From assembly GCA_034520665.1 (NCBI GenBank), contig JAXHNJ010000002.1, positions 243,166 through 282,302 on the forward strand: a DNA stretch of 39,137 nucleotides, in the 5' to 3' direction. The position numbers were made by a program, and so were the translations under genes. This document shows positions 9,193 to 17,776 of the stretch, in pieces (position 1 is the stretch's first letter; the number at the start of each line of letters is the position of its first letter). The notes beneath the pieces were generated by a model, which did not search any database, was not told the origin of the DNA, and saw only the letters and a list, made by a program, of their open reading frames with translations. Origin of the DNA: Patescibacteria group bacterium (GTDB lineage Bacteria > Patescibacteriota > Patescibacteriia > JAXHNJ01).

Positions 9193-10092
9193 ATGTTCTT
9201 TAAAACCTGTCTGCAAGACTTGCCTGGTAAACCTGAATATAAATTTGTAAATTTTAGAGACGTAAATCCCTTATCCGGTACTGATAAATTTCGTAATCTC
9301 GGTCTGTCCAACAAAGCTATGACAATTCTCCAAAAAAGACTTTTGCAGTATGTACGTAATCTACCGGTTAAACTGCCACAGGCCACGGCTTTCAGAAAAA
9401 AATGTTCGATTGATAAAAATGTCAAAAAACACAGAAACAGAAGATATTTGTATATCTTTGATATAGCTAAAGCCTTTCCGAGCGTCAATATTGAGAAATT
9501 AGCTCAAATAATTTGCCAAATTGACCCCGGTCTTTTCGGTCAGGAGAAACTTGTTAGCCATTTTCTATCTTCTTACTGTCAGCATCCAAACGGCGGTTTG
9601 GTAATAGGGGCCAATGCCTCACCGGCTCTTTTTAATCTTTATGCCGGTATCCTAATTGATTCACCCTTGTCTTCTCTCTGTCAAAAATACAGCCTTCTTT
9701 ATAGCCGCTATTCAGATGATTTAATTTTTTCTGCTAAAAGCCATCCTATTGGACGTGGCAAAAGAAGAGCTATTCGTCAAGTAGTTATCAAGGCTGGCTT
9801 TTCCATTCAGCATAGTAAGGCAAAAGTTATTGATCTTAATAAGGGGCCGGTGGTTATAAATGGTATTGGTATCAAAAGAAACGGAGATTTATATATTCCC
9901 CGCTCTTACTTGCGAAAAATTCGCGGTCTTATTCATTTAGCCAGGGAAAATCCTGATCTAAGACCAATGGTACATGGCCTGATGGGAAACTTTTGGACTT
10001 TCACCAGCACCACTTCGTTTAACCAAACAGAAAAAAAGCTTATCCAAGCTTATCGACAGCTACAAAAACTTGAAAAAGACCAGAGACTCTAA
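9193..10092 (+). CDS. Retron-type reverse transcriptase
   Basis: A 299-residue protein. ATG 9193 is chosen because AGGAGGT ends 6 nt before it; an in-frame ATG at 9115 has no ribosome site. RT motifs in order: KCSIDKNVKKH (71-80, with NVKKH in place of the retron NAxxH), FDIAKAFPSV with catalytic D90, VIGANASPALFN (137-148), YSRYSDDLIFS with the YSDD catalytic pair (173-176), and VINGIGIKRNGDLYIPRSYLRKIRGLIHL, the region equivalent to retron VTG and thumb. All three catalytic Asp are present. It lacks maturase or endonuclease domains, so it is not a group II intron RT. No effector gene is fused or adjacent; the next plus-strand gene is more than 8 kb away. Retron-like assignment is good; the biological role (phage defence is the known retron role) is inference. 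Confidence 0.9.
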   Translation: MFFKTCLQDLPGKPEYKFVNFRDVNPLSGTDKFRNLGLSNKAMTILQKRLLQYVRNLPVKLPQATAFRKKCSIDKNVKKHRNRRYLYIFDIAKAFPSVNIEKLAQIICQIDPGLFGQEKLVSHFLSSYCQHPNGGLVIGANASPALFNLYAGILIDSPLSSLCQKYSLLYSRYSDDLIFSAKSHPIGRGKRRAIRQVVIKAGFSIQHSKAKVIDLNKGPVVINGIGIKRNGDLYIPRSYLRKIRGLIHLARENPDLRPMVHGLMGNFWTFTSTTSFNQTEKKLIQAYRQLQKLEKDQRL

Positions 10093-10113
10093 TGCAAATT
10101 AGAGTCTTTTTTT
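10084..10113 (+). terminator. Terminator overlapping the end of the RT gene
   Basis: Perfect 10-bp stem AGACTCTAAT/ATTAGAGTCT (10084-10093/10098-10107), GCAA loop, then a run of T. The left arm contains the RT stop codon. Confidence 0.9.
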
Positions 10114-10296
10114 ATATTAAAATATTTTATAAATCAACTCCGTATTCTGAACTAAACCCAGCCTGTTAGCCTTTGGCTGACTTTTGGCAAGGACTTTTTT
10201 TCAAAGATAACCCAGAATAATGGGGTGCTTTTCCGCTTGCCTAACGGCGAGCAGACTTTTTGCCCTTTTGCTTTTCGGCGGAGTTTATCCCGCTGA

Positions 10297-10317
10297 ATAG
10301 CGGGGCCCGATTTTTTT
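10297..10317 (+). repeat. Left arm of the 21-bp inverted repeat bounding the defence-like island
   Basis: ATAGCGGGGCCCGA followed by seven T; its exact reverse complement is at 17777-17797. The left copy overlaps a hairpin CCCGCT/AGCGGG (10289-10304) that with the T run resembles a terminator. The 10114-10365 stretch otherwise holds no gene I can support. Confidence 0.7.
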
Positions 10318-10365
10318 GGCAGGGTTTGAGGCTGTGCCAGTTAAAAACTGGCGTGCCACTTATAT

Positions 10366-11097
10366 TTATTTAATCAAACTCCAGTTATTGAGGAAATATC
10401 CCATTTCATATCCACTTCCAAGGAAAATTTTATTTTCTCTAATCTTTATCAAAAGCGCAAAGCCAGTTTTTTTGTTTACTTCATAAATTGCGCCTTCTTT
10501 TATTTTTCTTTCTATTTCGCTTGAAGGTATGATTAAAAATTTGTTTTCTTCTCCTTTTAATACAAAAACATAAAAAATATTTCCTTGATTGTAGCGTTCA
10601 AACGATACTCGGCGGATATGAAAATTATAGGCATTAAATTTATTGATATTTGAAGTTTTAACTTGAATGCCAAAAAATTTATCATTCTTAATTGCGGAAA
10701 TATCCACTCCAACATCTACGCTCATTATACTAGCGTTGAATCCGCGAAAAAGCAGTTCCGAGCAAACTAAATGCTCTCCGCCTTTGCCGGTAAATCCGCC
10801 TTTAATCACAATTTTTTCTTCTTCGGCTTTTTCCGCCTCAATAATCTTTGGCGTTTCTTTGATTTCTTTTTTGTTTGAATTGAGCGCAAAAGTTCCAGGC
10901 GCAGTCCTAATAAAGTCTGAGCCCTCGCCTTTGTTTTTTATATCCACCACAATTTGCGCGTTCATCGTTGCTTCTGGTGTTGCGCCCTCGGTTTCCAAAA
11001 TACCGGATTCCAAAGCCAGCCGAGTAATTTCAGCATAGTGCAAAGGCGTTTTTGCCTTCTCTAATATTTCAATCGCTGATTGTTTGAATGTGTTCAT
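10366..11097 (-). CDS. HARE-HTH domain plus PD-(D/E)XK nuclease-like protein
   Basis: A 243-residue protein; ATG 11097 is preferred because the HARE-HTH domain (FKQSAIEILEKAKTPLHYAE) begins right there and the upstream gene stops 2 nt before it. An ATG at 11139 would overlap that gene by 40 nt. HARE-HTH domains (HB1/ASXL) occur in restriction endonucleases and chromatin proteins and probably bind DNA. After a Lys/Glu-rich linker the C-terminal half has E108 in GKGGEHL, D132 in VGVDIS and Q145-V-K147 in GIQVKTS, a PD-(D/E)XK-type E-D-QxK arrangement. It is thus probably a nuclease or nuclease-like protein of a defence system. It is the last gene of the AlbA_2 pair. Substrate is unknown. Confidence 0.75.
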   Translation of the reverse strand: MNTFKQSAIEILEKAKTPLHYAEITRLALESGILETEGATPEATMNAQIVVDIKNKGEGSDFIRTAPGTFALNSNKKEIKETPKIIEAEKAEEEKIVIKGGFTGKGGEHLVCSELLFRGFNASIMSVDVGVDISAIKNDKFFGIQVKTSNINKFNAYNFHIRRVSFERYNQGNIFYVFVLKGEENKFLIIPSSEIERKIKEGAIYEVNKKTGFALLIKIRENKIFLGSGYEMGYFLNNWSLIK

Positions 11098-11099
11098 AG

Positions 11100-12146
11100 T
11101 TATTTCTTTTTGTAATTCTTGTCTAAAATCTTGTAGCATTCTGTGGAATAAAAGTATTGGTCACTAGGCTTTGGGTTCTTATAATTTGCTGGCCATTGAT
11201 CAGCATATTTTTTATCTACTTTCAAAATATTTCTTTTAAGATCATTGAATTTTTTTCCTTGTCTGAAATCAGAATATCTTGCTTTACAACTTTTTAATAA
11301 GTCTGAGTGATCTAATGTGTACTTACTTTTAAAAGCAGATTCCTGCTCAATTTTAAAAGCTGGTGCGTTTAGATCATCGGTTATTTGAACACCTATGCCA
11401 TTTTTAATTTTTCCTGCAATTATTGAAACTGGTTTAACATCTCCAATAAGTCTTAATACAGGCTTTCCTTTTTCTTGGAAATTACCTTGATTTATAAATT
11501 TCAATTTTGGAATCAGTTTTTTATCTATAACAAGCGTTCCGCCTTTTCCTGTTATTTCTCCACCGATAGTATCCATAATCGCCGCATTTGTCGGGCCAAT
11601 TTTTGAGATTTTTTCAAAATGCTCTAACCAGCTTTTTCTCTCTTCTTCTTTAACAAAATCGAACATCGCTTTTAGTTCAGGATATTTTATTCCTTCACTT
11701 CTCGCATTGTAGCGATAATAAATATCAGCCTCTTTTAATTTGCCGTCATTTTTAAGACATACAATCGGTTTTGATTTTGTTTGTTGCGTATATAATAAAC
11801 CAATCTTTTTCGTCTTTACTCTTATTACAAATTTTTCGAAGATAATTTCAGGAGCAAAAACATTATTTAGATACGCAGTAATTTTAGCTTCGTCCACATC
11901 CTCAAAATTATTACTTTGAAGTCCGACAAGATTACGCGGTCTATCTTTTACGCCAAAAACGATATAGCCACCTTTATTATTAGCAAAGGCGACCATACTT
12001 TTGGCGTATTTATCCTTTGAGTTCCAGTTAAACGATTCTTTAAATTCAAGCCAACCACTCTCGCGCGAGATTATTCTATCCCCGATAGTTTCGTGAAATG
12101 AAAAAATTTTGTTATATTCATCACTATTTTTAAAATCATTATTCAT
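11100..12146 (-). CDS. Schlafen-type AlbA_2 (divergent AAA-4) domain protein
   Basis: A 348-residue protein. The N-terminal 150 residues carry the AlbA_2 pattern: RESGWLEFKESFNW (about 28-41), MVAFANNKGGYIVFGVKDR (about 51-69) and the closing IYYRYNARSEGIKYPEL. Such domains occur in Schlafen nucleases, regulators and anti-phage proteins. The C-terminal 190 residues are not recognised; they look like a mixed alpha/beta region followed by a helical tail. The start lies 11 nt after the stop of the HsdR relic, and the gene runs directly into the HARE-HTH nuclease gene (2 nt gap), so these two were probably accessory genes behind a type I restriction locus. Confidence 0.78.
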   Translation of the reverse strand: MNNDFKNSDEYNKIFSFHETIGDRIISRESGWLEFKESFNWNSKDKYAKSMVAFANNKGGYIVFGVKDRPRNLVGLQSNNFEDVDEAKITAYLNNVFAPEIIFEKFVIRVKTKKIGLLYTQQTKSKPIVCLKNDGKLKEADIYYRYNARSEGIKYPELKAMFDFVKEEERKSWLEHFEKISKIGPTNAAIMDTIGGEITGKGGTLVIDKKLIPKLKFINQGNFQEKGKPVLRLIGDVKPVSIIAGKIKNGIGVQITDDLNAPAFKIEQESAFKSKYTLDHSDLLKSCKARYSDFRQGKKFNDLKRNILKVDKKYADQWPANYKNPKPSDQYFYSTECYKILDKNYKKK

Positions 12147-12157
12147 GGCATTTTAAA

Positions 12158-12286
12158 TTAAGAACTCCACTCATCAGCAAAAAGCTCGGCTTGTTTTAAG
12201 ATATTTTCCGTTGCCATTTTTTGCTTGTCAGGCGGATAGCCGTATTGGCGCAAAATTCTTTTTACAATTACACGAAGTTTCGCCTG
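12158..12286 (-). pseudogene. hsdR: Relic of type I restriction subunit HsdR (C-terminal 42 codons only)
   Basis: Reading the minus strand to the TAA at 12158-12160 gives AKLRVIVKRILRQYGYPPDK and then QKMATENILKQAELFADEW. This matches the characteristic C-terminal segment of HsdR proteins (KLRVxVKRxLRKYGYPPDKQ...A..VLEQAE). Nothing upstream continues the protein: homology ends at about 12286, next to a dispersed repeat (12296-12318) resembling those at 17868 and 19645. The rest of hsdR, and any hsdM or hsdS, are absent from the window. An ORF on the opposite strand here is a shadow. The remaining stretch 12319-12424 has no recognisable content. Confidence 0.8.
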
Positions 12287-12424
12287 CCCGCCTCCTCACA
12301 GCCCTTGGACGCAGAACCTAAATGTGGAATTGGCTTTGAACTGTTGAACAAAATCCACTGGTTTGCCTTTGGCGGATGTTTGGCTCTGAAATTTTTTTGG
12401 GGGGCTACAAGTTAAAGGGTGAGG

Positions 12425-14692
12425 TTAGAATGAATGTATCGTTTTGTACTCAACATTCTTACAATAATTTATTTTCTTTTTGAAATCGTACCATGTGTCC
12501 CTTGTTATTTCTTCCTTAAGAATACTTTTTATATCCATCAGACGACCACTACTATACGAAAATAAATCATTCTCCAAATCATGAAGTTCTTTACAAAATT
12601 GATACTCGTCAGAACCCATCAAATTTTTCTTCTTTTTCTTTAATTCAAAAAATTCTTTGTTGATCTCCAAATATCTCTTATTTAATTCATCTATTTTGGC
12701 AATAATATTTTTCTCCTGCTCGGTCCTTTTGTGTTTATTCAAAAGCAGTCCCAAGTAAACTAATTTTTCTAATACCCTTGGATGATTATATCCGTATCCA
12801 AGAGTTACCTTTTCAAAATGCTGATTTATTAATCTTGCATATAGCTCTATCAAGTATTCTATATCAAATTTCTTATTTTTAAGATTATGGCTAATTTCTC
12901 TCAATAAAATTTCCGAAACTTGCTCAAGATTGAATAAAAAACTTTCTTCTACTTTATCCGTTTTTTGAAAATACCAATTCAATGCATAAAACTGAGTTTT
13001 GTATATTTTATTTAAATCCAAATCACTAAAATTACTCTTAATTCCATAAATAATGTTTATGTTATTTTCTATGGACTGAATAATTGGTAAGCCAACCTGC
13101 TTATTTTCTAATCCCACATCCCTTGCCAAATCAAGAAGGAAATCGCTCCATCTCTCCAATAATCGTACAAACTTATCTAAACTTTCCTTCTTCTGCTTTT
13201 CCTCTTTTATTCCAATAATCCAATTTATTACACCCCCTTGCCATGCATGAAAGCTAATAAATAATTCACTCGCAGACAAACTTAGCCGATTGCTTGCAAC
13301 TGATAATAATAAAATATTTTTCTTTAATTTTTTGAATAAATCGTTCCAAAAAATCTCATTGTGCTCATATCTATTCCAAGCAATCTTAATTTGGTTAAAG
13401 TAAATGTTTACGAGTTCTTTTAGAAATGTCTCTTGGTTGTTAGAAAGACATGCTATAGAAATTTTATTTATGACTTGATTTATTTGACTCGTAGTAAAAT
13501 ATTCATCGGTTTTTTGCAGTACAAAGTTTGATACATTGGACACAGATTTAATAGATTCCCAAATCCAATCGTTTTCTTTCGAGACCAATAATTTTTCGAT
13601 AAACCCGATATAGTATGCCGATATCAAATTTGGTAGTGGATTTCCCTTGTGATTACCAAGATTTTTATCAGCGTATTTTATATTTAGAGAATTAGCTAAA
13701 ATATTTTCGTAAATATTCAGTAAATAATAAACATTTTCTTTCCTTTTCTCCTGAATAATCCTGTCGCTCATTGATTGTAAGTACTCCAGTATTTTAGCTG
13801 TGAACCCCTCATCATCAAAAGAATAGGTACCCCAAAAAGAGGCAGGTATTCTGATAAAATTTTTGTTTCTCAAACTCAAATGTTTTAGGTAGATGTCGCG
13901 AATATATTTTACTGTTAGGTTAAAAGAGTTGATCTCATTTTTTGCCAACAATCTCAGACCAATCTCGTATAAATATTTAACATTTTCTGAAACAATCAAA
14001 TGCCAATTAGGATTAGATTTATACTGCACATCTAAAGAAAAATCCTTATTCTCCTTTTCATATTCAAAAATCTTATTTTGAATGTATGCATGTTTTTTAA
14101 ATTCTTTATTTACTTTTTCCAGATGATTTATGGCATTGTTTCTAATTTTTGTTAAAGTCGTTTCTGGATTTATTCGTTTTCTTAATTCTTTGTAGAGATT
14201 GTAGATTAAGTAAAATGCGACAAATAAAATACCTAATAATACTTCTAACACATAATTTTTGAGAAAAATGGGCGTAAAAAATGCCGTTATTGTAAGAAAC
14301 ACTAATAACCAAAAGAATACTTTTTCCTTAACATCTTGGATAAATTTATTTAGATATTGAGTGGAGAATAAATCAGCTGTACTTTGTAAAATAAAGGTGG
14401 AAAAAGAAAATACGATAGCAATTGACGCTCCAATAATTCCGGCAACAGCAAAAGCCAAGCTATGAACATTGTCACTGCTTACAGTGATATTTAGCCAAAG
14501 TAAAACTCTGTGCAAAAAAAATAGAGAAGCACCAAAAGGTATCAGATAAAAATAAAAAGAATCCACAAATCTTTTAACTTTCCCCTTAATAATATGCCAC
14601 TTATAATTGAGGTATTGTTTTGACTTGTAGAAGTATAATAATATTTTTTGCTTCAAGGTGGGCTCTTTTTTATTTTTATTGTCTGTTGCCAT
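12425..14692 (-). CDS. Four-helix membrane protein with large cytoplasmic helical domain (DUF2254-like N-terminus)
   Basis: A 755-residue protein with four hydrophobic segments at about 46-68, 80-105, 125-145 and 148-168, followed by some 580 residues of soluble, mostly helical sequence rich in Lys, Asn, Ile and Leu. The second segment (IIGASIAIVFSFSTFILQS, then a soluble turn) recalls DUF2254 membrane proteins; this similarity is weak. No enzymatic motif is visible in the long C-terminal part. It lies in a defence-like island, 4 nt after a 93-residue membrane protein gene, so the two probably form a pair. Membrane proteins with large cytoplasmic sensor parts are common abortive-infection effectors, but function here is unknown. 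Confidence 0.7.
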   Translation of the reverse strand: MATDNKNKKEPTLKQKILLYFYKSKQYLNYKWHIIKGKVKRFVDSFYFYLIPFGASLFFLHRVLLWLNITVSSDNVHSLAFAVAGIIGASIAIVFSFSTFILQSTADLFSTQYLNKFIQDVKEKVFFWLLVFLTITAFFTPIFLKNYVLEVLLGILFVAFYLIYNLYKELRKRINPETTLTKIRNNAINHLEKVNKEFKKHAYIQNKIFEYEKENKDFSLDVQYKSNPNWHLIVSENVKYLYEIGLRLLAKNEINSFNLTVKYIRDIYLKHLSLRNKNFIRIPASFWGTYSFDDEGFTAKILEYLQSMSDRIIQEKRKENVYYLLNIYENILANSLNIKYADKNLGNHKGNPLPNLISAYYIGFIEKLLVSKENDWIWESIKSVSNVSNFVLQKTDEYFTTSQINQVINKISIACLSNNQETFLKELVNIYFNQIKIAWNRYEHNEIFWNDLFKKLKKNILLLSVASNRLSLSASELFISFHAWQGGVINWIIGIKEEKQKKESLDKFVRLLERWSDFLLDLARDVGLENKQVGLPIIQSIENNINIIYGIKSNFSDLDLNKIYKTQFYALNWYFQKTDKVEESFLFNLEQVSEILLREISHNLKNKKFDIEYLIELYARLINQHFEKVTLGYGYNHPRVLEKLVYLGLLLNKHKRTEQEKNIIAKIDELNKRYLEINKEFFELKKKKKNLMGSDEYQFCKELHDLENDLFSYSSGRLMDIKSILKEEITRDTWYDFKKKINYCKNVEYKTIHSF

Positions 14693-14696
14693 AAAG

Positions 14697-14978
14697 TCAT
14701 TTTTTCACCTTACCTAAAACAATCATCAGAGTATTTGCTGACTGTTCATAAATATGGAGAATTTGCCACTTGCCAGTTTTTAATTTATCTTGCAAGGCCT
14801 TTTCATGTCGTATATCGTCTGCAGTCTTACTATCCCCGACATTTTTGGGAAACTTATATTTTACAATATCATAAATTGCTCGTGACTTGTGCCATGCTTG
14901 AATTGAAACAATAAGAGCAGACAATGAAATGGCCACTGCAATTATTTCTGGCCAATGTTTCAAAATAAAATTAATCAT
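14697..14978 (-). CDS. Small membrane protein, unknown function
   Basis: A 93-residue protein with one N-terminal hydrophobic helix (about residues 7-28, EIIAVAISLSALIVSIQAW) and a basic, hydrophilic remainder containing KTADDIRHEKALQDK. Its stop is 4 nt before the start of the 755-residue membrane protein, so the two are translationally linked. I do not recognise the family. It is probably a partner subunit of the larger protein. Confidence 0.65.
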   Translation of the reverse strand: MINFILKHWPEIIAVAISLSALIVSIQAWHKSRAIYDIVKYKFPKNVGDSKTADDIRHEKALQDKLKTGKWQILHIYEQSANTLMIVLGKVKK

Positions 14979-15015
14979 ATTAATTTACTTTCCAAATTTG
15001 TTTTAATTATTTTAT

Positions 15016-16176
15016 TTACCGATTACCCTTTGCCCGATTATGTGTCTTGCACAACATCTGGCAATTTTTAGCTGAAGTTGCGCCGTCCTTGCTCCATGCC
15101 GCCACGTGGTCGGCATCCATATCGCTTAAGCTCCAAATCTTCTCCTTGTTAGCACCATGTCCGATGGCGCAATGCGGGCAATTTGATTTTCCTTTGGCTT
15201 CTGCGGCTTTTGTCTGCGACGCATAAACCGATCTTTTGGTTGCTTCGTCAAATATGCGAACATCAAGCAGTTTCGTATCAACAGAATCGCCAAGAATAAA
15301 CTCAAAGACCCCTTTGCGGTTTTTGACATATGGATCAGCGTAGAGTTTATGTACTTCTTTGGATACTTTGGCGGGATCGTAAGAGTTTTTATGATACTCC
15401 TCATACAATCGCCCCCATTCAAGACCGCGCATTTCTTTTTCAACATCTGTAAACACACTAGAAATCCAATCAATCACGCTATTAAAATATGTTTTTAATT
15501 CTTTAATATTTGTATCCTTTCGATGACGGCTCATGTAGTCGTCAATATTGCCTTTACTTACCCAATCTAATGCTCGCTCCAAAAAATCTTGGCGATTAAC
15601 AACACCAGATATGTAGGCACCCCATTTTTGAGTATTGGCATTTTGACTATTACTAAATTCTTCTTTTGCAAGCGTTACAAATGGTCCGGAATAAATAGCG
15701 TTGAGTAATTCTTGAGGTTTAAGCGGAACGCCTGCAATATTGATTGTCTTAAACCACTCTTTTATCTGGCTTTCCGTGCCTTCACATTCATAAATAAGTA
15801 ATTTAGTTTCTAATATCTTGTCTTTTTTGTCCTTTGCTAGGCCACCAAAATATTGCATTCCGTTCTCATCTTTTATAGCAAACTTATCGGTAATAAAGCG
15901 CCCAAGGCTAGTGATGCGCTGTTGTCCGTCCAACACCTCAAATTTATTATTGCTAACTTTGTTAAAATAGATTAACCCTATCGGATAGCCCTTGAGAACT
16001 GATTCTATTACTGCGACTTCTCTCCCTTCTTCTGCATAAATGTAATTACGTTGATACTCTGGCTGAATGGTTAGCTTGCCAGCCAAACCGAACAAGCCCT
16101 TGCCTTCAAGTTCGTTATAAACGAACCCTTCGCAAATATTTTTGACAGTTATATTAGTTTTTAAAATCGTTTTCAT
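15016..16176 (-). CDS. DUF262 plus HNH endonuclease (GmrSD-like restriction protein)
   Basis: A 386-residue protein. The N-terminal DUF262 (ParB/Srx-fold, nucleotide-hydrolysing) domain shows IQPEYQRN (37-44) and DGQQRITS (83-90). The C-terminus is an HNH nuclease: CPHC (333-336), DADHVAAW (about 354-361), N371 and [10 protein letters not shown] (C376, H379, N380), with the zinc-holding Cys pairs. This domain order is that of GmrSD-type and related defence nucleases. It starts 1 nt after the stop of the adenine methylase gene, which implies the two act together: the methylase would mark host DNA and this protein cut unmarked DNA. The alternative is a modification-dependent nuclease. No residue appears to be missing. 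Confidence 0.88.
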   Translation of the reverse strand: MKTILKTNITVKNICEGFVYNELEGKGLFGLAGKLTIQPEYQRNYIYAEEGREVAVIESVLKGYPIGLIYFNKVSNNKFEVLDGQQRITSLGRFITDKFAIKDENGMQYFGGLAKDKKDKILETKLLIYECEGTESQIKEWFKTINIAGVPLKPQELLNAIYSGPFVTLAKEEFSNSQNANTQKWGAYISGVVNRQDFLERALDWVSKGNIDDYMSRHRKDTNIKELKTYFNSVIDWISSVFTDVEKEMRGLEWGRLYEEYHKNSYDPAKVSKEVHKLYADPYVKNRKGVFEFILGDSVDTKLLDVRIFDEATKRSVYASQTKAAEAKGKSNCPHCAIGHGANKEKIWSLSDMDADHVAAWSKDGATSAKNCQMLCKTHNRAKGNR

Positions 16177-16177
16177 A

Positions 16178-17293
16178 TTATTTTTTCTTATGTTTTATTA
16201 AAACTCTGGCATAGACCTTTTTTCCATTAATATAGGGTACACCATATGAATAATTTTCGGCATTATTTGTAATTAATGAACCTAAAATTTCAAATTGGTC
16301 AGGATTGTATTTATCAAGAAATGTAACTGGCACACCCATTGCACCTTTATAATCACTTGGTATCGCATCGGTGAAAGGCACTTCTATGGCGTCATAATTA
16401 TCGTATTTATCATACGATTTTTTTCCTTTAACTTCTCTATGTTTACTATATTTTAAATTTTCAGCCATTGTCATGAGTGGCAACGGTTGGTGACGGCGAC
16501 CATGATCAAGATTAGTAAGCCACAAACAATTATTGGTGGCGACAATCCTGTTTCCATTTTCATCTATCCTGGCTTCTGAGCCATATAAATCGTAGGATTC
16601 AGGAACAATAAATCCAGAAATCCATCTCCCCATTCCATTTCCAAGCCAAGCTTTATTTTCTTTAATTTTTGGAAAAATCTCTTTATAAGTTAAACAATTA
16701 ATATTGCCAATAATTAAAAATTTTTTCTTATAATCAAAAAGTTTCTTAACATATTCGCGAAATAAGCTGAAAGGTGGGTTTGTTACAACGATATCGGATT
16801 GTTTAAGAAGACTTATACATTCATCGCTACGAAAATCACCATCGCCTTCGAGTGGTGCCCATTCGTTGTGTTTATTGACTTTTAATTGCTTGGCAACATC
16901 TTTTAAGTTAAATTCGCCGTCGCCGTCTATATCATGTACTTCGTTGATAATAAATTTATTGGCGGTAATTTTAGGGCGACCTTTTGATTTTAGAAGAGTT
17001 TTGTCATCACCAAATAACCTTAGTTGTGTGTTAGCGACAGGCGATGGCTTGTAGCTCGTCGTGATGAGTTGTTTTAATCCAAGCCTGTTGAAATTAAGCA
17101 CGAAATAGCGAAAGAAGTTGCTTTCAAAAGGATCGTCGCAGTTGCAATATACTACCTTATTGCGAAAAGTATTAGGATTATAATCCAGATACTTTTCAAT
17201 CTCTTTTTGAATATCGCTGTATTGAGTATAAAACTCATCGTTCTTTGCTTTCTTTGCTTTTGTAAGATTTTTGATTGAGGATTTTCTGCCCAT
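16178..17293 (-). CDS. EcoRI-family adenine-specific DNA methyltransferase
   Basis: A 371-residue protein. The N-terminus [20 protein letters not shown] and the following [18 protein letters not shown] are typical of the EcoRI methylase family, in which the SAM site is built differently from most MTases. The catalytic motif IV is NPPF (172-175) in [16 protein letters not shown], the N6-adenine type. It would transfer a methyl group from SAM to adenine in a specific, unknown target. It is first in an operon with the DUF262-HNH gene and follows a small HTH gene by 62 nt, the order of controller, methylase and endonuclease seen in many type II systems. Length matches the family, so it is probably functional. 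Confidence 0.9.
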   Translation of the reverse strand: MGRKSSIKNLTKAKKAKNDEFYTQYSDIQKEIEKYLDYNPNTFRNKVVYCNCDDPFESNFFRYFVLNFNRLGLKQLITTSYKPSPVANTQLRLFGDDKTLLKSKGRPKITANKFIINEVHDIDGDGEFNLKDVAKQLKVNKHNEWAPLEGDGDFRSDECISLLKQSDIVVTNPPFSLFREYVKKLFDYKKKFLIIGNINCLTYKEIFPKIKENKAWLGNGMGRWISGFIVPESYDLYGSEARIDENGNRIVATNNCLWLTNLDHGRRHQPLPLMTMAENLKYSKHREVKGKKSYDKYDNYDAIEVPFTDAIPSDYKGAMGVPVTFLDKYNPDQFEILGSLITNNAENYSYGVPYINGKKVYARVLIKHKKK

Positions 17294-17355
17294 AATTTTA
17301 TTTCATTAAATCATCCCGCCTTTGCTTACAGCTTCGCACGGGCAAGCAATCGAAA

Positions 17356-17568
17356 TCATTTTAATAATAATTTATCAACTGATCTATCAAGAGCATCAGC
17401 AATTTTTTTAACAGTATCAATGGTCGGGTTTGGCGTCGCTCCCGCCTCTATTTTAGCAATTGTATGAAAAGCCAAGTTTGCTTTTTTTGATAAGACATCT
17501 TGAGAAATACCCGCAAGTTTGCGGTACTTCTTTATATTATCACCAATTATGGATTTTTGCTTTAACAT
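17356..17568 (-). CDS. XRE-family HTH regulator, probable controller of the restriction-modification genes
   Basis: A 70-residue, single-domain HTH_3 protein: IKKYRKLAGISQDVLSKKAN, then IAKIEAGATPNPTIDTVKKI, the usual five-helix Cro/CI fold. Size and position just upstream of the methylase gene on the same strand match the C (controller) proteins that time expression in type II restriction-modification systems. The start at 17568 lies only about 12 nt after the predicted transcription start. Repeated ACTAT/ATAGT half-sites overlap its promoter and suggest self-regulation. Target DNA is inferred, not shown. Confidence 0.82.
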   Translation of the reverse strand: MLKQKSIIGDNIKKYRKLAGISQDVLSKKANLAFHTIAKIEAGATPNPTIDTVKKIADALDRSVDKLLLK

Positions 17569-17574
17569 ATTCGT

Positions 17575-17601
17575 ATAGTTTTACTATTATAATGATATAG
17601 T
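17575..17601 (-). promoter_or_regulatory. Promoter and likely operator of the HTH/methylase genes
   Basis: Plus-strand half-sites ATAGT (17575-17579), ACTAT (17583-17587) and ATAGT (17597-17601) form two inverted pairs. On the minus strand TATAAT (17591-17586) gives a -10 some 18 nt ahead of the start codon. The overlap of half-sites and -10 is the layout of controller-protein boxes. No good -35 is seen, so activation may be needed. Confidence 0.5.
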
Positions 17602-17776
17602 AATATTATATTTAATTATTTATAGTTAGTATATGAATTATTTACGATTTAGTCAAACAAATTATAGAGATTTCCTAGGCCTTGCCCGCGCCCCCCAAAA
17701 AAAAGAAACTGCGTTTTCCTTAGGGGACAGACAGAAGTGATTGGGTAAGGGCAATTATAAAAATGATAGCCCCGCA

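Noticed and set aside
8821-10092. Group II intron
   Set aside because: No GTGCG start, no domain V hairpin and no maturase or endonuclease domain in the 299-residue RT.
8821-10113. Diversity-generating retroelement
   Set aside because: No template/variable repeat pair is seen near the RT, and the RT has retron-like motifs with a structured RNA instead. A genome-wide search for a variable repeat was not possible.
12221-12415. 64-codon ORF on the plus strand
   Set aside because: It lies opposite the HsdR relic, has no ribosome site and resembles nothing.
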